From the NCBI GenBank assembly GCA_963717195.1, contig CAVQVR010000013.1:186001-250000 (forward strand): 64,000 bases of DNA, in the 5' to 3' direction. Of this stretch, positions 18,121-26,522 are shown piece after piece. The DNA is from JACDAE01 sp963717195 (GTDB lineage: Bacteria; Chloroflexota; Ktedonobacteria; Ktedonobacterales; Ktedonobacteraceae). Below the pieces are notes generated by a model. It saw only the letters and a list, made by a program, of their open reading frames with translations, searched no databases and was not told where the DNA came from. Position 1 is the first letter of the stretch. Every line of letters starts with the position of its first letter. The translations under genes and the position numbers were made by a program.

Positions 18121-18141
18121 CAGAATCTTTCCCTGATTCTG
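18121..18141 (-). promoter_or_regulatory. Candidate operator for pectate lyase
   Basis: CAGAATC and GATTCTG (18121-18127, 18135-18141) form a perfect 7+7 inverted repeat with a 7-base spacer. A sister site with the same AGAATC/GATTCT core precedes the GH2 gene at 22318. A second imperfect palindrome, GCGCAGAAAC...GTTTGCGC, lies at 18151-18174. Confidence 0.5.
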
Positions 18142-18369
18142 TGAGTCATAGCGCAGAAACTTGAGTGTTTGCGCTCAATAGTTCTATCCTGTAAATAGTC
18201 ATGTGAACGTTTATAAATATACTTCCGAACTACCCGCTGAGTCAACTATACCGGTTTTTGAGTACAAAATAGTCCTATCCTCACACTGTTCTCGCTGGAG
18301 GAAAAATGATAATGCATAAATATCATGTTTTGCACAGAGCTTGTGAATTATCGTTTTTCTCCGCGTTTT

Positions 18370-18480
18370 GGTCCGCTGCGCGGACCTTTTAGGTTTTTAA
18401 TTGTGTGTTTTTCGGGCAGTGCCCGAAAAACACACAATTAAAAACCTTTTGCGAGCACCGTAGGCGCGAGGAGAGCGAGC
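18370..18480. repeat. Composite palindromic element with 28-bp perfect hairpin and conserved tail (copy 1)
   Basis: Order: a 7-bp stem GGTCCGC-TGC-GCGGACC (18370-18386); a perfect 28-bp inverted repeat 18391-18418 / 18420-18447 with a single central base; then a tail TTGCGAGCACCGTAGGCGCG reaching AGGAG. The element at 57421-57545 has the same order and tail, but a different hairpin sequence. It lies in the divergent spacer between pectate lyase and GH28. Confidence 0.75.
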
Positions 18481-18518
18481 GGGTAATTCACAAGCCCTGA
18501 TGTTTTGCAGGAGAGGTA

Positions 18519-18547
18519 TTGACAATATTCCTCCCATCAGATACTAT
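18519..18547 (+). promoter_or_regulatory. Promoter for the GH28 transcript
   Basis: TTGACA (18519-18524), 17 bases, TACTAT (18542-18547). The transcript would begin near 18555, giving a leader of about 315 bases that carries a 43-codon frame with a strong ribosome binding site. Confidence 0.7.
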
Positions 18548-18698
18548 CATTCTATATAAGACAAGGAAGTTTTTTATGGTGAAGTCATCATCTCTCGTGC
18601 AACCTTCCAATGTTTTACTATTCGGCTTACGCAACTCGTGTTGCCCGATTCCGCCAGATTAGGACACTTCACCATTTCATGTCAAGGAGGACACATAC

Positions 18699-18830
18699 AT
18701 GGACGCTTCTAGCTATCTCTGCAGATGCACCAATGCATCACACTCACCACCGTCCATCGCTTCTTATCACCAGCGCAAAAAGAATGTCGTTCTCCCTCTC
18801 TGGCCAGCGAGATCGGGCAAGAACATATAA
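18699..18830 (+). CDS. Possible 43-residue leader-encoded small protein
   Basis: An ATG at 18699 follows an excellent AAGGAGG (18684-18690) at 8-base spacing and opens a 43-codon frame ending TAA at 18828-18830, inside the GH28 leader and 39 bases before that gene's start. The predicted peptide (MDASSYLCRCTN... ending WPARSGKNI) has a CRC motif and a basic C terminus and no recognised homology. It could be a regulatory leader peptide, a small protein, or chance. Confidence 0.4.
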   Translation: MDASSYLCRCTNASHSPPSIASYHQRKKNVVLPLWPARSGKNI

Positions 18831-18869
18831 AGAAATTCCAGGAAAAAGATAAGGAAAGAGAGAAAATCG

Positions 18870-20258
18870 ATGTCACGTAGTATTTCTCGTCGTGATGCTC
18901 TCAAAGTGGGAGCTATCATTATAGGTGGAGCAGCCGCAGCTTCACCGTTCTTCGTCCAAGAGATTCCGCTAATGGTGGCCTCTGCCGCTACTGGACCGCT
19001 ACCGTGGTCAGCAGCGAACTCCATCCTGTCTACCACCTTATTGCCAAACTTTCCAAACAAGAACTTTGTCGTCACAGATCCGGCCTACGGAGCTATAGGC
19101 AATGGTAAGACTGACAACACGGCAGCCTTTCAGAAAGCGATTGCAGCCTGTAATGCGGCAGGTGGTGGCCATGTCGTGGTACCAGCTGGAACATATGTGA
19201 CAGGTGCAATCTATCTCAAGAGCAAAGTGGATCTGCATCTCGCCTCAGGTGCCACGCTCATGTTCAGCGGCGATGCTTCCAAATATCCGCTCGTGCTTAC
19301 GCGCTATGAAGGCATTGAGTGCATCAACCACTCACCCATGATCTATGCTTATGGCGAGAGTGACATCGCGCTCACTGGCAGCGGTATTCTGGATGCGTCC
19401 GGTACCGCCTCCTGGAATAAGGGCTCTAACCGGGCTGGCATCCTGGACCCGTTGGTAGCCGAAGGTGTGCCGCCCCAACAGCGTAACGTTGCTGGCAGGC
19501 TACGCTCGACATTTGTCGAACCCTATAACTCTACCAGGGTGCTTATTCAGGGCGTGACCTTACGGCATTCCCAATTCTGGCAACTCCATCCGACTCTGTG
19601 TACAAACGTGACTGTCGATGGCGTGACGACCAGCATCTCGATTGCGAACACCGATGGCTGCGACCCTGAGAGTTGTGATCATGTGGTAATCAAGAATAGC
19701 ACGCTCAAGGCTGGCGACGATAATATCGCAATCAAGTCTGGTCGCGATGCCGATGGTCGCCGTATCAACGTGCCTACTCAGAACGTTGTCATCTGGAATA
19801 ATACGTTCGAGGGCCCCTGGGGTGCGATCACTCTGGGGAGCGAACTCACTGGCGGTATCCAGAATATCTACGTCTATTCCAACCAGGTAGTTGGGACCGG
19901 CACCAGCTATGCTCTCTTCGTCAAGTCGAACACCCTGCGTGGTGGGTATGTCAAGAACATAAACATCGATACATTTCATGGCGTCAACTTCCATAAAAGT
20001 GTCTTCTTCGTCACTATGACGTACTTCAACCAGACTGGCAACTTCCCTCCTGATTTCAGTGGTCCCTTCAATCTCAACAATTACGTCGTCGATACGGCTC
20101 CGATAGCGTTGGATGTGCATGGTCTGTCCAATGACAAGGTAGGAACCTTTAATCTTTCCAACAGCATCTTCACGCATATTACCAATCAGACGAATAGCAT
20201 TTCAAACGTGACAAAGGTAAATTACACGAACGTCACCATCGATGGCACGTCCGTGTAA
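18870..20258 (+). CDS. Secreted glycoside hydrolase family 28 (polygalacturonase-like), Tat signal
   Basis: A 462-residue extracytoplasmic GH28 enzyme. The N terminus SRSISRRDALKVG is a twin-arginine signal, so it is exported folded. The beta-helix domain shows YGAIGNGKTDNTAAFQKAI, the catalytic NTDGCDPESCDHV (about residue 259) and AGDDNIAIKSG (about 281). The third family motif, usually GHG.(I/V).(I/L)GSE, reads GPWGAITLGSE, so the conserved histidine is a tryptophan; activity may be unusual, such as rhamnogalacturonan or exo-type specificity. Convergent with the GH2 gene 41 bases away. AAGGAAAGAG precedes the ATG. Confidence 0.88.
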   Translation: MSRSISRRDALKVGAIIIGGAAAASPFFVQEIPLMVASAATGPLPWSAANSILSTTLLPNFPNKNFVVTDPAYGAIGNGKTDNTAAFQKAIAACNAAGGGHVVVPAGTYVTGAIYLKSKVDLHLASGATLMFSGDASKYPLVLTRYEGIECINHSPMIYAYGESDIALTGSGILDASGTASWNKGSNRAGILDPLVAEGVPPQQRNVAGRLRSTFVEPYNSTRVLIQGVTLRHSQFWQLHPTLCTNVTVDGVTTSISIANTDGCDPESCDHVVIKNSTLKAGDDNIAIKSGRDADGRRINVPTQNVVIWNNTFEGPWGAITLGSELTGGIQNIYVYSNQVVGTGTSYALFVKSNTLRGGYVKNINIDTFHGVNFHKSVFFVTMTYFNQTGNFPPDFSGPFNLNNYVVDTAPIALDVHGLSNDKVGTFNLSNSIFTHITNQTNSISNVTKVNYTNVTIDGTSV

Positions 20259-20299
20259 TACTCTGTCAGGGTTCGTCGGTTGTACGGGTGCGATTATAA

Positions 20300-22222
20300 T
20301 TAAGGATTGAGAGCCTTACTCGTGGCGATCAAAGTCTGATTGACCTGTATCACACCACTGGTATCAGGCTTCATGATCGTGCGGTCGTAGGTTTGTAGAC
20401 CATAGACTTCGCCTTCAACATCGGTAATCTGATTGTAGATTGCAGCGCTCATACCAGGACTGCTCATTAGGCTCTGGACTTTTTGGATCAGGCTTACGTA
20501 CTTGTTGGTCAGGGCAGTACCATCAGTCACATAACCAACCGGGGCAAAGCTTGGCACAGGCCAATCATGTCCGTTGATCTTTAATGCGACAGCTCCAAAC
20601 TCACCGCAGTAGGCCACGCGTGTGGATGTGGGAGTGGGTGAGGCTGGTCCAATATAGGCATGGAGATCCAGGATATCGCCGGCCCCGGCATCACCATCTG
20701 GGTTGGTGGTGTAGCCGCTATCCTCGTCGATGAGGCGATCTGGGTCCCAACTGCGAATGTTGGCGACGATTTGGTGCACGGTAGTCGCGCTAGCTGGTTG
20801 GCCCCAATGTTCGTTGAAAGGGGTCCATTGGATAATTGAGGTGTAGCTCCTGTGCTGCGTGACCATGGCCTGCAATTCGGTCTGGAAGTTTGCCAGGTCA
20901 GTAGCACTCGTGCTATCAAGAGGTTTGGGGAATATGGCGGGCATATCCTGCCAGATCATCAGACCCAGTTTGTCTGCCCAGTAGTAGTAGCGTGCGGGCT
21001 CGACCTTCATGTGTTTACGAACAGTGTTGAACCCTAATGCTTTGATCTGCTGCAGATCCCACTTGAGCGCTTCTTCCGTTGGCTGCGTGTAGATACCGTC
21101 GGGCCAGTAGCCGTGATCCAGCAAGCCCATCTGAAAGACGAACTTGTTGTTGAGTAAAGGACGCAGCACTCCACCAACCTTACCCAGACTGATCTTGCGC
21201 ATGCCGAAGTAGCTGGTTACATAGTCAACGGTGGTTGAGCCATTCATCAATGAGACTTGCAGATCGTATAAAAAGGGATCATCAGGCGACCATAGATGTG
21301 AATTGGGGATAGGAATGCTGATCTCACTTCCAACAGCACCCATGGCCTGGCCAACCTGTACTCCATTACTGGCGGCAGTTGCCACGACTGTTATGGCGCT
21401 GTTCGTAGATCCTGTGACGGTCAGGCGCAATATGTGCTTATCAATGTCCGGTGTCATATCCAGGCTGACGATATGATCCAATGGAACTGGTTCCAGCCAC
21501 ACGGTCTGCCAGATGCCTGAACACGAGGAAAAGTAGACCTCGTAGGGCTTGACACGCTGTTTGCCCACAGGAATGTGTGGATTGGTAGCGGTATCAGTGG
21601 GATCGTAGACATGTACAATCAACTCGTTCAAGCCACCGTTGAGATGGGGTGTGATGTCCCAGCTAAAGCCATCATAACCGCCGCTGTGCCGTCCGATTTG
21701 TTGACCGTTGACGTAGATAGTGCTCTGCCAGTCCACCGCACCGAAGCGCAGGACGACACGCTGACCTTTCCATGCCGGAGGGACGGTAAAAGTAGTTCGA
21801 TACCACATGTAAGGCTTATAGGCCATAATGCCCGAGAGCGCTGATTCTATGGGATAAGGTACCAGAATGCTTTGCGAGAGTGTTTTCCCAAATGGTGGCG
21901 CATCGCTACCAGTGCTCCAATCAAACTGCCAGACGCCGTTGAGGTTGAGCCAGTTGGGACGCGTCATTTGGGGGCGTGGGTAGAGAGGCCAGGCGTTGGT
22001 CGGTGAGACCTGGGACGCCCATTGTGTCATCAGGGCAGCCTTTTTGGGAGACCAACCAGCCGCATTGGCTTGCGTGCCAGACGCAAAAATGGTGTTTGCC
22101 AGAACCCCTGTCGCACTACCAATGGCTGCCATCCATTTCAGGAAATTTCTACGTTCGATTGGCTGTTTATCCTGTGATTTGTCCGATTCATCCGATTCAT
22201 TCGACTTGTTTAGCTTGTCCAT
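20300..22222 (-). CDS. Secreted glycoside hydrolase family 2 (beta-galactosidase/glucuronidase type), Tat signal
   Basis: A 640-residue GH2 enzyme. A Ser/Asp-rich start leads into a twin-arginine signal, ERRNFLKWMAAIGSATGVLA. Then come the GH2 sugar-binding beta-sandwich (RPNWLNLNGVWQFDW; TFTVPPAWKGQRVVLRFGAVDW), an immunoglobulin-like domain and the TIM barrel with the acid/base in TPFNEHWG (about residue 469) and the nucleophile glutamate in CGEFGAV (about 540). The frame is open 24 codons upstream; the ATG at 22222 fits the Tat signal and the AAGGA box. It would remove galactose, glucuronate or arabinose side chains of pectin. The palindrome at 22318-22339 is a shared candidate operator with pectate lyase. 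Confidence 0.88.
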   Translation of the reverse strand: MDKLNKSNESDESDKSQDKQPIERRNFLKWMAAIGSATGVLANTIFASGTQANAAGWSPKKAALMTQWASQVSPTNAWPLYPRPQMTRPNWLNLNGVWQFDWSTGSDAPPFGKTLSQSILVPYPIESALSGIMAYKPYMWYRTTFTVPPAWKGQRVVLRFGAVDWQSTIYVNGQQIGRHSGGYDGFSWDITPHLNGGLNELIVHVYDPTDTATNPHIPVGKQRVKPYEVYFSSCSGIWQTVWLEPVPLDHIVSLDMTPDIDKHILRLTVTGSTNSAITVVATAASNGVQVGQAMGAVGSEISIPIPNSHLWSPDDPFLYDLQVSLMNGSTTVDYVTSYFGMRKISLGKVGGVLRPLLNNKFVFQMGLLDHGYWPDGIYTQPTEEALKWDLQQIKALGFNTVRKHMKVEPARYYYWADKLGLMIWQDMPAIFPKPLDSTSATDLANFQTELQAMVTQHRSYTSIIQWTPFNEHWGQPASATTVHQIVANIRSWDPDRLIDEDSGYTTNPDGDAGAGDILDLHAYIGPASPTPTSTRVAYCGEFGAVALKINGHDWPVPSFAPVGYVTDGTALTNKYVSLIQKVQSLMSSPGMSAAIYNQITDVEGEVYGLQTYDRTIMKPDTSGVIQVNQTLIATSKALNP

Positions 22223-22317
22223 GCTTGTCGTAAATCCTTCTTGCTGTATGTGAACTATCTCATCGCACCCTTGACCCGGTCGATAGGTACGCAAAACAAT
22301 GAGAAATTTTAGATGCG

Positions 22318-22339
22318 GAGAATCATAGTGCAGATTCTC
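22318..22339 (-). promoter_or_regulatory. Candidate operator for the GH2 gene
   Basis: GAGAATC (22318-22324) and GATTCTC (22333-22339), a perfect 7+7 inverted repeat with an 8-base spacer, 96 bases before the GH2 ATG. A TTGACA on the minus strand (22351-22356) lies just upstream of it. The remaining bases to 22650 hold no gene; a TATAGT run near 22588-22605 may serve the plus-strand gene at 22651. Confidence 0.5.
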
Positions 22340-22650
22340 GTTCGCATAGTTGTCAAGGCATGGAAGTGGGACGCGGACCCACTCTCATGCCTCTCTCACG
22401 GGTTTGATGGTCGGGGAATAATTGCCCGGCATAGCGTCGAAAGGTCCATTCCCGTTGACCGGGTGTAGTGGGTGTCATATGATGACTCTTGTATGAATGC
22501 TCACAGCTGGTTTCTCCAGTGTCGCTGTTGTACGTTGAAAAAAGCGGGACAGGAACGAGAGAATTCCAGGTGAGAGGACCCGAAGATAGTATAGTTGTGG
22601 TATAGTAAGCGAAATGTGCTGCATATTTTCAGGTCGCGAGGAGGTTATCG

Positions 22651-23505
22651 ATGCCTATCTGTCCTATATGTGATGATACTGGTCTGCAAAACTCTGACTC
22701 AGAGAATCCCGAGTTTTGTTATTGTTCCGCTGGTAAACAGGCACGCCGCCAATGGGAAGCAAGTCGTGCTACTAACAGGCAAGGGAAAAATGCGCCCCGT
22801 TCGGCAAGCTTTATTGATATCGTTAATCTGGAGCAGGTGAATGCCAGCGTTGATGCGATGCGTGCCTCATTGCTTGGCTCTGCTGCGGCTGATGCGGCGT
22901 CGGCTCCTACGAAGCACCCATCGGTGCAACTTCTGTATCAGGTGGCGCATGCCGGGCACGAGATTTCAGTTATGGAGGCAACGCAGTTATATGAACTGGC
23001 AAAGGCGTGGAGGGACTTTTGGGTGCGCTGCCGACGGGACGTAGTGGCAAGCGCTAATTCAGCAAAACAATCTTTTCCGCACCAGGTCGGCCTTTTTTAC
23101 CTGGACCATATACGTTCGATAACGCTTGTGTCTGGAGTGCTGGTCGTGGTCCTCGTATTAAGTTTTTCTTTGAATATTCTCAAATTCCCATCTCTGGTTT
23201 CTACTCAAACAGGAGGTTATGCAGTCCTTCTAACGAACCAACTGACGGTTGATCAGTCGAGGTTGTATGACATCAATGGTGATGTTTATACTTTTAATAA
23301 GCAGAATGGCTCACCTGGATGTGTAAATGAATTAATAACTCCGAAACTTGAAGAATATGTTGCTTTGACATATCCGTATTGCCAATCCATGTGGTTGAAA
23401 TCTGATAACTTATGTGGAGCCGTAGTATATGGACAGCCAGGGCTTTCATCATTGTATTTCTCTGAAGTCGAAAGACAAGAGAGATACAATGATGAAAAGC
23501 GATGA
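22651..23505 (+). CDS. Zinc-ribbon-like single-pass membrane protein of unknown function
   Basis: A 284-residue protein I cannot assign to a family. It opens with a cysteine cluster MPICPICDDTG...FCYC (residues 4-25), probably a small zinc-binding knuckle. A cytoplasmic stretch of about 130 residues is followed by one membrane segment ITLVSGVLVVVLVLSFSLNIL (about 157-177), and a C-terminal domain of about 100 residues outside the membrane with paired cysteines (GCVNEL, YCQSMW, LCGAVV). The topology resembles the other zinc-ribbon membrane protein at 50857. GAGGAGGTT precedes the ATG. Its partners and role are unknown; the neighbours give no clue. Confidence 0.6.
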   Translation: MPICPICDDTGLQNSDSENPEFCYCSAGKQARRQWEASRATNRQGKNAPRSASFIDIVNLEQVNASVDAMRASLLGSAAADAASAPTKHPSVQLLYQVAHAGHEISVMEATQLYELAKAWRDFWVRCRRDVVASANSAKQSFPHQVGLFYLDHIRSITLVSGVLVVVLVLSFSLNILKFPSLVSTQTGGYAVLLTNQLTVDQSRLYDINGDVYTFNKQNGSPGCVNELITPKLEEYVALTYPYCQSMWLKSDNLCGAVVYGQPGLSSLYFSEVERQERYNDEKR

Positions 23506-23571
23506 TGCGATGCAAACCTAATTGCCTGATCCTGCGATAGCAGAATCCTGAAAGGGGTTTTTGCGATGTGA

Positions 23572-24462
23572 CTACTTGCCACTCAGCCGAGCCACTACTG
23601 GCGCAAAGTTCTCTATCTGCCCCTCCTGGACCTGAATATAAGAGATGCCTAACCGTTCGCGCTGCTCCAGCAGGTGCTCTATCGCTTGCTCTGTGGTCAT
23701 CGGGCGAGGTTGTACTGGTGGTCCTCCCCTGAGGGCTGGTGTGGCACGAACAGGATTGTCTGTAAGCTCAATCCCAAATGAAGACTGACTGAACTCCAGA
23801 TGATCGAAGCGTTCGCCCGCAGCCTCGCGTATCCAACCGATCTTTTGCTCTAGCGACACATCCGTTGGATCGATTCCCCCCGACCCACTCCACTTCAGCG
23901 TTGGGGCGATGATATCGGCTTCACGGGCCGCAATAGTGAGCATACGGCGACCTGCGCTACCGACAAAAATGGGTGGATGCGGCTTCTGTATTGGTCTGGG
24001 GAGGGCACGCATTTCCGCGATGGTATAGTATTTTCCTGCGAAATTGACAACCTCGCTGGTAAAGAACTGTTTGATAATAGACAACGCTTCTTCAAACCGG
24101 GCGACGCGTGTGCCTGCGCTATCAAAAGGCATCCCGAGTTGCTGAAAATCAGAAGCTCCAACGCCTGCACCCAATCCGAATTCAACACGGCCATTAGAAA
24201 GTTGGTCCAGTGTCGCAACTTCTCTCGCCAGAAGTGCAGGATGACGATAGTCGTTGGCGAAGACGTAGCTGCCAACATGCAAAGTTTTCGTGACCGTGGC
24301 CGCCACAGCCAATGCAGGCAATACAGCCAGTGGAGTCATTGTACGATCCGGCATTAAAAGAGATGAATACCCCAAAACTTCTATTCGCTGTGCCAGAGTA
24401 ATCCATGCCGAACTCGATGGGCTACCAGCCGTGACAACGCCAAAACGAAATGCTTTTACCAT
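23572..24462 (-). CDS. LLM-class (luciferase-like) F420-dependent oxidoreductase
   Basis: A 296-residue TIM-barrel flavin/F420 oxidoreductase of the bacterial-luciferase superfamily. KAFRFGVVTAGSPSSSAWITLAQRIEVLGYSSLLMPD, then GSYVFANDYRHPALLAREVATLDQLSNGRVEFGLGAG and the IFVGSAGRRML segment match the F420-dependent subgroup typified by the MSMEG_2516-like family. Substrate is unknown. A very good AGGAGGAAAG precedes the ATG at 24462. It is head-to-tail with menG, 47 bases downstream of it, so the two may share a transcript. Confidence 0.82.
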   Translation of the reverse strand: MVKAFRFGVVTAGSPSSSAWITLAQRIEVLGYSSLLMPDRTMTPLAVLPALAVAATVTKTLHVGSYVFANDYRHPALLAREVATLDQLSNGRVEFGLGAGVGASDFQQLGMPFDSAGTRVARFEEALSIIKQFFTSEVVNFAGKYYTIAEMRALPRPIQKPHPPIFVGSAGRRMLTIAAREADIIAPTLKWSGSGGIDPTDVSLEQKIGWIREAAGERFDHLEFSQSSFGIELTDNPVRATPALRGGPPVQPRPMTTEQAIEHLLEQRERLGISYIQVQEGQIENFAPVVARLSGK

Positions 24463-24509
24463 GAGACTTTCCTCCTATACCAGTAATATACCACCTGAAT
24501 GTTGATATA

Positions 24510-25256
24510 TTACCGCCCAGCTTTCGTCCCCACATGAAGCGCAACAATTCCCCTCGTAAGCCGATAAAAGCGTACATCGCTCCAACCCACTTCCTCCATC
24601 ATCGATTTTAAGGTTGGAGCGTCGGGAAAGGTCGTCAATGAATTGGGCAGGTAGTTATATTCTTCAAATGCTTTTCCAATGAGCGTCCCGAAGAGAGGGG
24701 CCAACTTATAGAAGTAGAAGTAGAATAAGCCGCCAAAGATTTTGCCGGGTGGGTGGCTGATCTCCAGGCAGACGACGCGTCCACCCGGTCGCACCACTCG
24801 TAACATTTCGCGAAAGCCCTGCCGAATATCGGTCAGGTTGCGTACAGTAAAAGCGGAGCAGCAGCCATCGACACTATTGTCCGGCAGATCGATGTGTTCA
24901 GCGTCGCCGCGGCGTAGTTCAATGCTATTTTGTAGTCCCAGGCGCGTCAGTTTGCTACGACCCTGCTCCAGCATCTCTGGTGTGATATCCATGCCGATCA
25001 TATGTGTTTCTGGCCCAGAAGCGCGAATAACGGCAATTGAAAGATCAGCAGTTCCAGTTCCCAGGTCAAGACCTGTTTCACCCGTTGCCAGAGCCAGGTA
25101 GCGTGCCGCGCGTGCCCGCCAGTAACGATCCAGCCCAAAGCTCATCAGGCAATTCATCGGGTCATAGATACGTGCAATGCGTCCGAAGAGCCGCTGCACG
25201 TAGGGGCGCTTACCACCTGTTTCTTTAAATTTTTCTTCTAATGATATTCTTGCCAT
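24510..25256 (-). CDS. menG: Demethylmenaquinone methyltransferase
   Basis: A 248-residue UbiE/MenG class I methyltransferase that makes menaquinone from demethylmenaquinone with S-adenosylmethionine. Motif I is LDLGTGTADLS (about residues 63-73), preceded by the family segment RIYDPMNCLMSFGLDRYWR; the GGRVVCLEISHPPG and YNYLPNSL segments are typical of the family. The frame opens with a TTG 8 codons upstream; the ATG at 25256 with AAGG was preferred. The polyprenyl diphosphate synthase gene lies directly upstream on the same strand, so side-chain synthesis and the last ring step are neighbours. Confidence 0.9.
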   Translation of the reverse strand: MARISLEEKFKETGGKRPYVQRLFGRIARIYDPMNCLMSFGLDRYWRARAARYLALATGETGLDLGTGTADLSIAVIRASGPETHMIGMDITPEMLEQGRSKLTRLGLQNSIELRRGDAEHIDLPDNSVDGCCSAFTVRNLTDIRQGFREMLRVVRPGGRVVCLEISHPPGKIFGGLFYFYFYKLAPLFGTLIGKAFEEYNYLPNSLTTFPDAPTLKSMMEEVGWSDVRFYRLTRGIVALHVGTKAGR

Positions 25257-25340
25257 GTTATTTATACCTTGGTGCTCCAATATCCAAAAATGTTGTATGT
25301 TTTCCCCTCACTCAGGAGGGCACGATACATCTGGCCCTAC

Positions 25341-26357
25341 TCAGTTCTTGCGCATCACGACGAAATCAATCAGCTCATCCAGTACGTCGCAATTCTTGGA
25401 TGTAGGAAAGTAGTAGAGCGCTTCGCGGGCCCTTTGTGCATATGTCTGGGCGTCTGCCTGGGCCAGTTTGATGCCAGACCCCTGTGTGACACTTGTTACC
25501 ACGGCCTGGATATCTTCTTCTGTGTATGCCGTTCCATTGGTAGGGGCCAGATGTATCGAGCCCGTGAGGAGTGGCTGTACTTGCTGAGACAGACCATCGT
25601 GCGGCTGTTCCTGCAATGCGTAGATCAGCGGGAGGGTTACCATCCCCTGACGCAGGTCATTGCCAGCGGGTTTCCCAATTGTCGACTGGTCTTGAGTGTA
25701 ATCCAGAATGTCGTCGATGATCTGGAAGGCGATGCCCAGATTCATGCCATAGTCATACAAAGCGTTGATTTCCGCCGAGGTGGCTCCGCTGACAATTGCG
25801 CCACCCTTACTACAGGCGGCAATAAGACAGGCCGTTTTATGTTTGATTTTCTCATAGTAGGTCTCGATGGTGAGATCGATACGCCCGGCAGTCATGATCT
25901 CCAGAATAGTCCCCTCGCAGACCGTAGCAACCGTATCTGAGAAAAGGTGATCAATGCGAAAGTCTTCAACATCGGCAATCAGGCCAGCGGTTTTGGCTAA
26001 GTAGTAATCGCCGAGCAGGATAGCAATCTTGTCGCCCCAGACGGCATTGACGGTTGGATTTCCGCGTCGTGTTGCTGCCTCATCGATAATATCGTCGTGA
26101 ATGAGGGTTGCCAGGTGCACCATCTCATAGGCAACGCTTAAGGGGAGCAATTTGTCGAAGCGATACGTGTTGAGCTTTCCCGAAAGAAGTGTGATTGCGG
26201 TGCGCAAACGCTTTCCAGGGGACGCAATCGCATGCATAGATGCAGAATTGAGGATATCAAGCCCTGATGTCGCTCGTTCCTGAAAAGTAATATCCACCCG
26301 TTCGAGATCATCCTGTATATCCGCAAACAATCGGCTCAATGTGGCCGCGCTATTCAT
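25341..26357 (-). CDS. Long-chain polyprenyl diphosphate synthase
   Basis: A 338-residue all-helical trans-prenyltransferase that condenses isopentenyl diphosphate onto allylic diphosphates, here most likely for the menaquinone side chain given the adjacent menG. The first aspartate motif is LIHDDIIDEA (about residue 86) and the second QIIDDILDYT (about 212); GKRLRTAITLLSG provides the conserved diphosphate-binding residues. Two residues upstream of the first motif govern chain length and do not let me choose hepta- or octaprenyl. The GGAG box favours the ATG at 26357 over the ORF's first possible start 24 bases upstream. Confidence 0.9.
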   Translation of the reverse strand: MNSAATLSRLFADIQDDLERVDITFQERATSGLDILNSASMHAIASPGKRLRTAITLLSGKLNTYRFDKLLPLSVAYEMVHLATLIHDDIIDEAATRRGNPTVNAVWGDKIAILLGDYYLAKTAGLIADVEDFRIDHLFSDTVATVCEGTILEIMTAGRIDLTIETYYEKIKHKTACLIAACSKGGAIVSGATSAEINALYDYGMNLGIAFQIIDDILDYTQDQSTIGKPAGNDLRQGMVTLPLIYALQEQPHDGLSQQVQPLLTGSIHLAPTNGTAYTEEDIQAVVTSVTQGSGIKLAQADAQTYAQRAREALYYFPTSKNCDVLDELIDFVVMRKN

Positions 26358-26522
26358 AATAAAAAACACTCCATTTCGCACTTTTCTGGCGTATGATCTT
26401 GCCTGGACGAAGAGGCATTCTGTTTGGTGTCACAGACCCACTTAGATTATAGCGCGTATCATCCATTAGTTCATAGAGTAGGCATGCGTATACACACTCG
26501 ACGCGGATAGAGGTCTATCCGG

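Noticed and set aside
19560..20177. 205-residue antisense frame in GH28
   Set aside because: Complement of conserved beta-helix coding; no independent evidence.
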